A stretch of 19,884 nucleotides of DNA, taken from the NCBI GenBank assembly GCA_937915735.1, contig CALGGS010000103.1, positions 1-19,884 of the forward strand, in the 5' to 3' direction. The number at the start of each line of letters is the position of its first letter. Position 1 is the stretch's first letter. Of this stretch, positions 7,300-15,146 are shown in pieces. The notes under the pieces were generated by a model. The model searched no databases, was not told the DNA's origin, and saw only the letters and a program-made list of their open reading frames with translations. The stretch is from an uncultured Treponema sp. GTDB lineage: Bacteria; Spirochaetota; Spirochaetia; Treponematales; Treponemataceae. The position numbers and the translations under genes were made by a program.

Positions 7300-8028
7300 T
7301 TATTTATTTTTGTTGATGATTTTCTCTTCGTACTTTCCTGTCGCAATGTCGATAAAGCGTACAAAAAGAGAGACCTTGTTTTCTTCGTTAAGGCTGGACC
7401 AAATCATATTTGCGAATTCGTCGATATTACCCTTGATTTCGACTTTTTTTGGCTCTCCCTCAAAACTGGGGAGTGGATTACCGTTTTCCATGTATGTGTG
7501 AATGAAGTGACCTTCGCCTTTCTGCGGATTATCGTAAGTGTATGTGAAACGAAGCGTGTTGTCTCCGTTACCCTTGTCGCTCTTTAAGATAGAAATTGCG
7601 TAGTCATATTTTCCGTTTTCGACATTAAGGAGAGAAGAAATGCGAGGCGTGAAATTTGGGGCATCGTGCTCATATTTGCGAACTCTGAGAGACTGTTCGA
7701 AAGTTTCGCCTTTTTTGAGCCCCTCAAAAATCGTGTCGGTCTGGTCGCCGTTTGTGACGATTGTTTTGCCTCCAAGCTGGCGGACAGCCGCATAAATGAT
7801 AAGGCTGGGGTCTCCTGCGATTAAAGACTCATCGAAAGCCTTTGTGCGTACAACCTCGCTTCCGTTTTCGTTTTCGGTTACAAAAATGCGGTTTCGGCTT
7901 CCAGCACTCCGTCCCATTGTCCAATAGGCAGATACGGCATATTTTCCGTCGAGAGAAAGCCCCGCAACAATTCCCCGTCCTGGATATTCATTTGATTTTA
8001 AAAGCTCTTCAAGTTTATTGATTTTCAT
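7300..8028 (-). CDS. purO: IMP cyclohydrolase, archaeal PurO type
   Basis: 242 residues matching the PurO family (IMP_cyclohyd), which closes FAICAR to IMP in the last step of de novo purine synthesis. The most telling segment is near the N-terminus: YPGRGIVAGLSLDGKYAVSAYWTMGRSAGSRNRIF, where the PGRG and MGRS..SRNR stretches are family hallmarks. NGDQTDTIFEGL (near residue 93) and a central NFTPRISS are also typical. This is not the bifunctional bacterial PurH fold; it is the form first known from archaea and found in some anaerobic bacteria. The ATG is preceded by AAGAGGT with seven bases of spacing. It starts 17 bases after the DUF308 gene and is very likely cotranscribed with it. Cytoplasmic; no signal peptide. 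Confidence 0.87.
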   Translation of the reverse strand: MKINKLEELLKSNEYPGRGIVAGLSLDGKYAVSAYWTMGRSAGSRNRIFVTENENGSEVVRTKAFDESLIAGDPSLIIYAAVRQLGGKTIVTNGDQTDTIFEGLKKGETFEQSLRVRKYEHDAPNFTPRISSLLNVENGKYDYAISILKSDKGNGDNTLRFTYTYDNPQKGEGHFIHTYMENGNPLPSFEGEPKKVEIKGNIDEFANMIWSSLNEENKVSLFVRFIDIATGKYEEKIINKNK

Positions 8029-8045
8029 AATTCTTACCTCTTAAT

Positions 8046-8615
8046 TTATTTTTCTTCGTCTTCGACTGTTTCAACTGAATCTGGAACTACAAGCTCAGGC
8101 CGGCTTTTCCATTGAATCAACAGAAGACCGATTCCAACAATCAAGAGTGCAATTCCGAATATACGAATCAAAAACTGTCCCGCAGTCTGAGCCGGAATTA
8201 TAAAAAGGACAATCGCAATCAAAAGTGAAGAAAAGACTTCAATCATTGACTGGCGGATCATAATTCCGTTTCTGTGAAGTTTCGTAATCGTATAGATTTG
8301 CATTGCAGCCGAGACAACTAAATAAATTGCAAGGGTGTAAGCCATTGCCTTCCAAACAACCGCCGCAACTGCAATGGGCAAAATGACTGCAAGAAGACCG
8401 ACGGCAATGCTCAAAGCCCCTCGTACAGTTACAATAGTTTTGTACTGAGGGTCAACGATTAAATCGCGGGTAGTCGCAAGAATAAAAACACCGTCAATAA
8501 TTGACGCGACTCCCAAAATAATTACGAAAAAGGATATGAAAGTGTCTGGTGAAATAAGCAGAAAAAGGCCCAGAGCGGCCGTTACGAATCCCAAAAAAAG
8601 CTTGTTTTTGTCCAT
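8046..8615 (-). CDS. DUF308 (HdeD-like) membrane protein
   Basis: 189 residues with six hydrophobic helices arranged as three pairs: LFLGFVTAALGLFLLI and FFVIILGVASIIDGVFIL, then ALSIAVGLLAVILP and AMAYTLAIYLVVSAAMQIYTI, then VFSSLLIAIVLFIIP and IRIFGIALLIVGIGLLLIQW. A short acidic cytoplasmic tail ends in VEDEEK. This threefold pattern fits the DUF308/HdeD family; HdeD is linked to acid resistance in E. coli, but the function of most members is unknown. It has its own promoter and leads into purO 17 bases later, so it is the first gene of a two-gene operon. The ribosome site is poor: AGGA only two bases from ATG, with AGGAG further upstream. No link between this protein and purine synthesis is evident. 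Confidence 0.82.
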   Translation of the reverse strand: MDKNKLFLGFVTAALGLFLLISPDTFISFFVIILGVASIIDGVFILATTRDLIVDPQYKTIVTVRGALSIAVGLLAVILPIAVAAVVWKAMAYTLAIYLVVSAAMQIYTITKLHRNGIMIRQSMIEVFSSLLIAIVLFIIPAQTAGQFLIRIFGIALLIVGIGLLLIQWKSRPELVVPDSVETVEDEEK

Positions 8616-8641
8616 ATTCCTAAAAGCTCCTATGATTCGAC

Positions 8642-8670
8642 ATTATAAATTAAAGGGAAAAAATTCTCAA
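8642..8670 (-). promoter_or_regulatory. Promoter of DUF308-purO
   Basis: On the minus strand, TTGAGA (8665-8670) and a perfect TATAAT (8642-8647) are 17 bases apart. The predicted start is about 20 bases before the DUF308 ATG. Confidence 0.75.
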
Positions 8671-8735
8671 TGTCTAGAATATATATCGCTCTGTTACCGG
8701 GCGCATAAAATAATAAAAAACTTTTCAAAAAAATA

Positions 8736-8764
8736 TAGACCATTAAGGCATTTTCCTTTATATT
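8736..8764 (+). promoter_or_regulatory. Candidate promoter of the ornithine decarboxylase gene
   Basis: TAGACC (8736-8741, four of six matches to the -35 consensus) and TATATT (8759-8764, five of six to the -10) are 17 bases apart. The transcript would start near 8771 and carry GAGGT five bases before the ATG at 8804. Confidence 0.5.
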
Positions 8765-8803
8765 CACACTTACGCATTTTTATCCTATTTTCTGAGGTCG
8801 CTT

Positions 8804-9973
8804 ATGTTCAATCGTGAGGACTATATTTCCGATTCAGAGTGGAATCGGTTCTTGGAGTTTTCAAAGGATTTGGAGACTCCTAATGTTGTGATTAATCTCA
8901 AGCAGATTAAATACAATTTCGTCAAATTGCGTGATTCCTTCCCTTATGCACACATTTACTACGCAATCAAGTCAAATCCTGGTGAACCAGTCCTCAAAAT
9001 GCTCGCTGAGCTCGGCTCAAATTTCGATGTGGCCTCCCGCTACGAGCTTGACAAGATTATGTCTTTAGGAGTAACTGGCGAGCGCCTTTCTTACGGAAAC
9101 ACAATCAAAAAAGCAAAGGACATCAAATATTTTTACGAAAAAGGTGTCAGAATGTTCGCCACGGACTCAAAGGACGACCTTAAAAACATCGCAGAGAATG
9201 CCCCTGGAAGCAGAATCTACGTGCGAATGTTAATGGAAAACACTCAGAGCGCAGACTGGCCGCTTTCAAGAAAATTCGGCTGCCACCCTGATATGGCTTA
9301 TGACATTCTCGTTATGGCCAGAAACTTAGGCCTTACTCCCTACGGAGTCTCTTTTCATGTCGGAAGCCAGCAGCGCGACATCGGCGCATGGAACGACGCA
9401 ATCGCAAAGGCCTCTTATTTGTTCTCATCCCTCGAAGAAGAAGAAGGCATCAAGCTTTCTATGATAAACATGGGCGGCGGATTTCCCGCTCACTACATTC
9501 AGCCGGCAAACGAGCTTCAGACTTATGCCTCGGAAATCACACGCTATCTTCACGATGACTTCGGAGAGGAAATACCGATGATTATCCTGGAGCCAGGCCG
9601 CTCCCTTGTGGGTGACTGCGGAATCTTAACCAGCGAAGTAATCTTGGTCAGCCGGAAGAACAACACGGCCTTGCAGCGCTGGGTCTATCAGGACTCAGGA
9701 AAATTCAACGGGCTTATCGAAACCCTTGATGAAGCAATGAAATACCCTGTCATTTCCTCAAAGGACAAGCCTGGCGAAAAGGAAGGCGAAGTTATTTTGG
9801 CAGGTCCTACCTGTGACAGCGCTGACATTATGTACGAGGACTTCAAATACAAGCTTCCCCTCTCTCTAAAATCAGGGGACAGGCTTTACTGGCTCACAAC
9901 GGGCGCATACACGAGCACCTATGCCAGCGTTGAGTTTAACGGCTTCCCGCCGATTAAAACATACTATATGTAA
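8804..9973 (+). CDS. Ornithine decarboxylase, PLP fold type III
   Basis: 389 residues of the alanine-racemase-fold decarboxylase family shared by eukaryotic-type ornithine decarboxylases and diaminopimelate decarboxylase. The PLP lysine is K56 in YYAIKSNP. HVGSQ (185-189), GGGFP (224-228) and EPGR (263-266) hold the cofactor. The C-terminal motif is GPTCDSAD with catalytic Cys337 and Asp338. This motif, with VYQDSGKFNG before it, marks ornithine (or lysine/ornithine) decarboxylases; diaminopimelate decarboxylases have GPLCE-type motifs instead. It should convert ornithine to putrescine in the cytoplasm as an obligate dimer, since the CDSAD cysteine completes the partner's site. The start is set by GAGGT five bases upstream. 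It is monocistronic and converges with the TolC-like gene across 19 A-rich bases with no visible terminator. Lysine decarboxylation cannot be excluded. Confidence 0.9.
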   Translation: MFNREDYISDSEWNRFLEFSKDLETPNVVINLKQIKYNFVKLRDSFPYAHIYYAIKSNPGEPVLKMLAELGSNFDVASRYELDKIMSLGVTGERLSYGNTIKKAKDIKYFYEKGVRMFATDSKDDLKNIAENAPGSRIYVRMLMENTQSADWPLSRKFGCHPDMAYDILVMARNLGLTPYGVSFHVGSQQRDIGAWNDAIAKASYLFSSLEEEEGIKLSMINMGGGFPAHYIQPANELQTYASEITRYLHDDFGEEIPMIILEPGRSLVGDCGILTSEVILVSRKNNTALQRWVYQDSGKFNGLIETLDEAMKYPVISSKDKPGEKEGEVILAGPTCDSADIMYEDFKYKLPLSLKSGDRLYWLTTGAYTSTYASVEFNGFPPIKTYYM

Positions 9974-9992
9974 AAAACTAAAAAACTAAAAA

Positions 9993-11519
9993 TCATCTTA
10001 CGAACATAAGCTTGACTTCATTGTTGTAGATGATTTTTTCAACGGCGTTAATCAGAATGTTCATCTGGGCTTTGTCACGGCTGTTTGCGGCATCTAAATA
10101 GTCGCTCTTCGTGACACTGCCGGCCTTCAGCCAGCCGTCCATATCGTATTCGAGTTGAGAATACATATCATACTCTTCTGCGTATGATTTTTCGCTCCAT
10201 TTTAAGTCTCCCCTCTCACTGAGCTTATCAAGGACTTCCGTGTCGTAAGCATCACTGGCGCTTTTTATTGAAATCTCATCGATTTTTTCGTTCAATTCGT
10301 CCTGCTTTTTGTCAATTTTTGCGAGCCTCCAGGTGTTGGGCGTCAAAGTAAGCGAAAATGTATAAACCGGGGATTTTGAGCCTTCACCACTATATGTGCC
10401 GTTAAGAGGGAAAAGATTTTTTCCAGTCGGGACAGAAAGACCCGCGCTTGCAGAAATTCCTCTCCAGTCAAAGGTTATTCCTCCGTCAAGAGTGTCATAT
10501 TTTGAGCTTGACTCATTAAAGGTGTAGCCGCCATAAGCCCCAATCTCAAGGCTGTAATCCTTTTGCCTGTTCAAATCGTTTATATATTTTGTCCAAAGAG
10601 CCTCTTCCGTTTCAGTATATTTTTCTGAATCATAAGACAAGACATCCTCCATTTCGACTCCGGGAATTTCCGCCGGCAAAAAAGCCATAACTGCCTTAAA
10701 AGCCGCATCCTCAAGCTCACTGGCCTTGTTCTTGTCAAAATTTTCAGGAGTGAAAACCCGCTCATATTCAATGCCGCATTTCACCGCAAAAAGCGATGTT
10801 TCTCTTTCAAGCTTTCGTAAATTCTCTATGACCTGCCGCCTGTCACTCAAAACCTCAAGATATTTCTTTCTGTACGAAGCGCTTGTCTTGCTGTAGCCTT
10901 GAACCTCAAGAACCTTCAAATCCAGCTCGTCGTCATATAAATCATCCTTTGAAGTAAGGACATCACAAACATAGCCGTAAAGATTTTTCAGATTCGTGTA
11001 GAATTCATTTTCAACGGTCAGTGCCTGATTCTGTGCGTTTCGTTCTGCCTCAATGTATGCACGCTCCGCTTCTAAAAGCGCGATTTTTCGTTTTAAAGGA
11101 GCAGATGAGATGATTCCGGTGCTTATTTTTACGCTTCCGTCGTCCAAAAAAGTGCCGTTAGCGCTTTCATCAGAATATCCGGATTTTTTTGTAACCGGAA
11201 GGCTCACTGAAACTGTCGTATCGCTTAATTCCGGAATGTCAACAGAAAGAGAGGGCGTAAAGGTGTACTTTGTTCCGTCAGCAGAAGACTGAATCTTCAC
11301 AGTTCCCGTGGATAATTCAAAGGAAAGTCCGTTTTCAATTTTAGCCGAGTCATAATCAAGCGCCTTAGTCTGTGCCGTAAGGGTGTACTTTTGCAGAGTA
11401 AGGTCATTTTTAATGTAGCCAAAAAGAAGAGAGGCCAAATCAGTGCTTTCTGCAAAAAGAGAAAGAGAAAAAACGCAAAACAAAAAGATGGCTGAAAGAG
11501 CCAGTTTGATTTTTTTCAT
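9993..11519 (-). CDS. TolC-like outer-membrane efflux protein
   Basis: 508 residues beginning with a clear signal peptide: MKKIK, a hydrophobic core, then a likely cleavage after LFA near residue 23. The rest alternates long charged helices (around 145-235 and 400-500, rich in Glu, Lys, Leu and Ala) with beta-like stretches such as YSLEIGAYGGYTF and VYTFSLTLTPNTW. This matches the two helical-hairpin/strand repeats of outer-membrane efflux proteins, although the primary sequence is divergent. It follows the RND pump and the PII-like gene on the same strand after a 95-base gap, so it is the probable exit channel for that pump. No strong ribosome site precedes the ATG and no clear promoter was found in 11520-11614, so it may depend on read-through from the RND promoter. 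Confidence 0.72.
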   Translation of the reverse strand: MKKIKLALSAIFLFCVFSLSLFAESTDLASLLFGYIKNDLTLQKYTLTAQTKALDYDSAKIENGLSFELSTGTVKIQSSADGTKYTFTPSLSVDIPELSDTTVSVSLPVTKKSGYSDESANGTFLDDGSVKISTGIISSAPLKRKIALLEAERAYIEAERNAQNQALTVENEFYTNLKNLYGYVCDVLTSKDDLYDDELDLKVLEVQGYSKTSASYRKKYLEVLSDRRQVIENLRKLERETSLFAVKCGIEYERVFTPENFDKNKASELEDAAFKAVMAFLPAEIPGVEMEDVLSYDSEKYTETEEALWTKYINDLNRQKDYSLEIGAYGGYTFNESSSKYDTLDGGITFDWRGISASAGLSVPTGKNLFPLNGTYSGEGSKSPVYTFSLTLTPNTWRLAKIDKKQDELNEKIDEISIKSASDAYDTEVLDKLSERGDLKWSEKSYAEEYDMYSQLEYDMDGWLKAGSVTKSDYLDAANSRDKAQMNILINAVEKIIYNNEVKLMFVR

Positions 11520-11614
11520 AATCAGATTTTAACTCAAGTACTTTAACAAAGCCTTAAATGATAATTAAGATTTTGTTATATAAGGAGTCTCATAACGAAA
11601 ATTTCCGGCATTTT

Positions 11615-11899
11615 TTATTCTTCCGCCTTTACAAGGAACAGTTTTATCCCTTCTCCGACGAATTTTTCTTTTACGGCCTTGATTATCGCTTTCATCACGG
11701 ATAATTCTTTATCCTCAATATAGCTTATAAGGATAAAATTCGTCTCTGGCCAGGTGGAAGAGCCCATTTTATAGGAATTTTTTCCCCGCCCGACCACAGT
11801 CTGAATTATCGTATATAAAACGCCTGGAATATGCTCTTCCATAAGCGAAACAATTTCTTCCTGTACAGACTGATTCGCAATTATTTCACATCTAGTCAT
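11615..11899 (-). CDS. PII-like small regulatory protein linked to the RND pump
   Basis: 94 residues with a beta-alpha-beta-beta-alpha-beta pattern: CEIIANQSVQEEIVSLMEEH, LYTIIQTVVGRG, NFILISYIEDKELSVMKAIIKAV and IKLFLVKAEE. This fits small ferredoxin-like PII-type proteins that occur next to RND transporter genes in anaerobic bacteria. No biochemical role is established from sequence; nucleotide or metal sensing is inference from the fold. It starts inside the end of the RND gene (ATGACTAG, eight-base overlap), with a strong GGAGG six bases upstream inside the RND coding sequence. The two are therefore translationally coupled and probably made in linked amounts. The soluble protein presumably acts on the cytoplasmic side of the pump. 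Confidence 0.72.
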   Translation of the reverse strand: MTRCEIIANQSVQEEIVSLMEEHIPGVLYTIIQTVVGRGKNSYKMGSSTWPETNFILISYIEDKELSVMKAIIKAVKEKFVGEGIKLFLVKAEE

Positions 11900-14800
11900 T
11901 ATTTTCCTCCGTCAACAGCACTTCAATTCTGCTCTTTTCGTGCTTCTTTTCTTTCATTACCAGAGAGTAGAGGACAGGAATGAAGAAGAGGGTCACGAAG
12001 GTTGAAGATAAAAGTCCGCCGACTACCGCAACTCCGATTGGCTGAACCATGCCCGCACTTCCGCTTGTGGCAAAACACATGGGCAGCATACCCAAAACAG
12101 TGGTCAATGTAGTCATCAAAACCGGGCGCAGGCGGCTGGCTCCGGCTTCAAGGCAGGCTTCCTTCATTTTGTAGCCCCGGTCAATCAGAAGATTCGTGTA
12201 GTCAACCAAAATGATTCCGTTATTTACGACGATTCCCACCAGCATAATCAGGCCAACCGCGCTTACCATTGAAATTGCCTGCCCCAAAAGCTTGTAGATT
12301 GCGACGACACCGATAATCAGGAAGGGAATTGTCATCAGGTTGATGAAGGGAGCCTTAAAGCTCTCGTAAGTTCCTGCCATAACCCCGAAAACCAGCAGAA
12401 TCGCCATCAAGATGATTAAGCCGTAAGTTTTTCCCTGGTCCTGCATGCTCTGCCATGCTCCGTCGTACACGAGAGTCACATCATCCGGAATAATGAAGCT
12501 TTCGGCGATTCCTTCTTTTATGTCCTGCTCAACCTCGTAAGCATTCCGCTCAGTGATAATGTCGCAGGTGACGGTTACGATTCGGGACTGATTTTCCCGC
12601 TTTACGCTGACAGGCCCAAGGCCTTTTTTTACCTGAGCGAAATTTGCCACGCTGACCTTGCCGCCACTTCCGTTCACGAAAATCTGCTCCAAGTCGATGA
12701 CCTGCTTTCTGTCAGATTTCTGATACATCAAAATTGTCGAATAATCCTTTCCGCCAGAGCGATAAGTCGTTGAGGTGACGCCGTTCATAGCGTAGTTGAT
12801 TTCCTTTGCGACAGTCGTGACATCGACTCCGAAGGCGTAGGCTCTCTGCCTGTCGATTTCGATTTCAACCTCAGGAACACCCTTTTCCGTGTCAACCGAA
12901 GACTCTCCTAAATCCGGGATTGTTTTCATAACGGAAGTAATCTGATCCGCAATTTCAAGGGATTTTTCCAAATCATCACAGCGAATCTTAATTTTAATGT
13001 CACTTCCTGTCATCTGACCGCGCATACCAGCCCTAAAACCGAATCTCGCACCCGCAAAATCATTGAAATGAGCGCGAAGTTTCTGCTGAATCGTCTGAGA
13101 GGTATCAATTTGCTCTTCCGTTTTCGGCAGCTTTATTTCCAGGGTTCCCTTGTAAGAAGTGCTGCTCGCTCCACTTGTGATTATGAGGGATGTAAAGCCT
13201 TTTACCTCGTCATTTACTATTTCCTCAAGCTGACTCATGACATTTATTGTCTCATCAAGGCTTGTTCCCATAGGAAGAGTTACATTAAGCGTCACGCTGT
13301 CGTCAGTTCCGTTCGCCATCATATTGATATTAAGGGTTGTTGCGAGGGCGAGTGAGATTATGAGGGCAGAAAAACAGATTACGACAGTCGCCTTTCTGTG
13401 TCCGAGAGCTGATTTTAAAGCCCTGCGGTACAATGCCGTAAGCTTATTGAGAGGAATATCCAAAAGCTCATAGAATTTTTTGAGCGGCTTAAAGGTGACG
13501 GGCTTTTCGTTTCTGTTGGTAAGGGGCAGGAATTTTCCGGCCAGAACAGGAACAAGGAAAATCGCCACGAAAAGTGAAGAGACAAGGGCTATTACGACAG
13601 TAAAAATGATTCCCTTGAACATCTGCCCCATCATCCCCAAATCCTTCATAAAGAACAAAAAGGGAATGAAAACGCAGATTGTCGTAAGGTTTCCAGACAG
13701 GACGGACATTACCATTTCGCTGGAACCCAGGACTGCCGCAACCTTTGGCTTTGCCCCCCGGCTTCGGTAGACATAGATATTTTCAATCATAACGATTGAG
13801 GCGTCTACAATCATACCGACTCCCAAAATAAGCCCCGTAAGGGTCATCATATTGAGCGTGATTCCCGCAAAATTCATCGCGAGCATCGTGATTATAATAG
13901 AAAGAGGAATAGAAATTGCGATGATAATGGTGGATTTTACATTCTTTAAGAAAAGGAAAAGAACTAAAACCGCAAGGAGAAGGCCTTGATAGCAGCTTTC
14001 AAGAAGAGTGTTGATTGTGTCCCTGATTGAATCAGTCGTATCGGAAATTATTTTCATTGAGACATCATCAGGAAGATACTGCTGAATTTCGTCAAGCTTG
14101 TCATAAACCTTGTTGGCAACAGTAACGCTGTTTTTTCCAGACTGCTTAGTTACGCTTACATAAATGCCAGGCTCTCCGTTGATGTAAACTTCGTTGGTCT
14201 TGTCCTTGTAGCCCATGTAGGCCCTTCCGATGTCAGAAAGACGCACGACATAATCGCCTTTTGTAGCGATAATCGTATCGTTAATTTCTTCGATGCTGGA
14301 AAATTCTCCCACAGTCCTGATTGAATAGTCAGTCTTTCCCTCGGTGATTTTTCCGCCACCAAGCTCAAGGTTTTGCTTTGAGAGGGCCGTGTTCACCGTG
14401 CTTATCGTCAAGCCGTAAGCCGCAAGCCTGTTCTGAGAAATGTCAACCCGCACGATTTTGTCCCTTCCGCCTGAGACAGTGGCTTCCGCAACGCCGTCAG
14501 TCTGCTCCAGAAGGCTTACGATTGTGTCCTCGGCGAGAACCTTAAGCTCATCCCGGCTCCGGTTTCCCCGCACGGCGATTCGCAAAATCGGCATGGAATC
14601 CGAGTCCATTTTCATAATAGTAGGGCTGTCCGCGTCATCCGGAAGCCGTTTTAACACCCGGTCGATTTTGTCCCGCACATTGTTGGTGGCTATGTCCAAA
14701 TCTGTTCCATAGTTGAATTCAAGGGAAATGCGGGAAGAGCCTTCACTTGAAGTTGACGTAAGATTTTTAAGGCCCGAAACTGAAATAAGCTGGCCTTCAA

Positions 14801-14999
14801 GAATTTTAGTCACCGTTTTCTCAACGCTTTCTGGTCCCGCATTCGTGTAAGTAGTTCTAATCATAAGATAGGGGCTGTCAATATCAGGCATAAGCGAAAT
14901 TGCGACATTGCTCATAGTAAACAAGCCCATAATTCCAAGCAAAACAAATACAATTAAAGTTAAAACCGGATGTTCGAGAGTAGATTTTGAAACATTCAT
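11892..14999 (-). CDS. RND-family efflux pump (AcrB/HAE type)
   Basis: 1035 residues with the duplicated RND layout: a first helix (HPVLTLIVFVLLGIMGLF), a large periplasmic porter loop, helices 2-6, a second periplasmic loop (about 555-850), and a final helix bundle ending near 1015. Family signatures include MPDIDSPYLMIRTTYTNAGPESVE, GMIVDASIVMIENI in helix 4 and VGIVVNNGIILVDYTN in helix 10. By alignment in mind to AcrB, the proton-relay residues D407/D408/K940 appear here as D399/A400/N926, so the coupling network is altered. It should export amphiphilic compounds or lipids across the inner membrane towards a TolC-like channel. The gene is the first of RND, PII-like, TolC-like. No membrane-fusion (adaptor) gene lies in the cluster: upstream is a divergent MATE gene. 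GAG four bases before the ATG is the only ribosome site. Confidence 0.93.
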   Translation of the reverse strand: MNVSKSTLEHPVLTLIVFVLLGIMGLFTMSNVAISLMPDIDSPYLMIRTTYTNAGPESVEKTVTKILEGQLISVSGLKNLTSTSSEGSSRISLEFNYGTDLDIATNNVRDKIDRVLKRLPDDADSPTIMKMDSDSMPILRIAVRGNRSRDELKVLAEDTIVSLLEQTDGVAEATVSGGRDKIVRVDISQNRLAAYGLTISTVNTALSKQNLELGGGKITEGKTDYSIRTVGEFSSIEEINDTIIATKGDYVVRLSDIGRAYMGYKDKTNEVYINGEPGIYVSVTKQSGKNSVTVANKVYDKLDEIQQYLPDDVSMKIISDTTDSIRDTINTLLESCYQGLLLAVLVLFLFLKNVKSTIIIAISIPLSIIITMLAMNFAGITLNMMTLTGLILGVGMIVDASIVMIENIYVYRSRGAKPKVAAVLGSSEMVMSVLSGNLTTICVFIPFLFFMKDLGMMGQMFKGIIFTVVIALVSSLFVAIFLVPVLAGKFLPLTNRNEKPVTFKPLKKFYELLDIPLNKLTALYRRALKSALGHRKATVVICFSALIISLALATTLNINMMANGTDDSVTLNVTLPMGTSLDETINVMSQLEEIVNDEVKGFTSLIITSGASSTSYKGTLEIKLPKTEEQIDTSQTIQQKLRAHFNDFAGARFGFRAGMRGQMTGSDIKIKIRCDDLEKSLEIADQITSVMKTIPDLGESSVDTEKGVPEVEIEIDRQRAYAFGVDVTTVAKEINYAMNGVTSTTYRSGGKDYSTILMYQKSDRKQVIDLEQIFVNGSGGKVSVANFAQVKKGLGPVSVKRENQSRIVTVTCDIITERNAYEVEQDIKEGIAESFIIPDDVTLVYDGAWQSMQDQGKTYGLIILMAILLVFGVMAGTYESFKAPFINLMTIPFLIIGVVAIYKLLGQAISMVSAVGLIMLVGIVVNNGIILVDYTNLLIDRGYKMKEACLEAGASRLRPVLMTTLTTVLGMLPMCFATSGSAGMVQPIGVAVVGGLLSSTFVTLFFIPVLYSLVMKEKKHEKSRIEVLLTEENND

Positions 15000-15005
15000 A
15001 ATCTC

Positions 15006-15040
15006 AGATTAACATATATTTTTGTTTCTTTCAAAAATAA
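15006..15040 (-). promoter_or_regulatory. Probable RND operon promoter region
   Basis: Two weak readings exist on the minus strand: TTGAAA (15029-15034) with TAATCT 17 bases on (15006-15011), or TTATTT (15035-15040) with TATATG 16 bases on (15013-15018). Some promoter must lie in this 147-base divergent gap; the exact site is uncertain. Confidence 0.3.
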
Positions 15041-15112
15041 AGTGTTATTATTATCCAAAAAACAAAAAATTATCCGGCAAACGGCCTCTTTGCAAAAATT
15101 AAAACTCGACAT

Positions 15113-15140
15113 TTGACATTTTTTTTGCTAATTTTACTAT
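15113..15140 (+). promoter_or_regulatory. Promoter of the second MATE gene
   Basis: A perfect TTGACA (15113-15118) is followed by TACTAT (15135-15140) after 16 bases, within an AT-rich stretch. The -10 box ends only six bases before the ATG at 15147, so transcription would begin at or next to the start codon. Confidence 0.6.
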
Positions 15141-15146
15141 AAAATT

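Noticed and set aside
7104..7316. 70-residue plus-strand frame with VIARLDRAIS
   Set aside because: The peptide is a translation of the extragenic hairpin repeat, a common source of false small genes. No upstream ribosome site.
8536..8817. 93-residue plus-strand frame between DUF308 and the decarboxylase
   Set aside because: It runs through two divergent promoters and overlaps both flanking genes; composition is not protein-like.
8804..9973. Diaminopimelate decarboxylase (lysA) as the identity
   Set aside because: The catalytic motif is GPTCDSAD as in ornithine decarboxylases, and no GPLCE-type motif is present.
9974..9992. Terminator between the decarboxylase and TolC-like genes
   Set aside because: The gap is only a short direct repeat of AAAAACT units with no hairpin.
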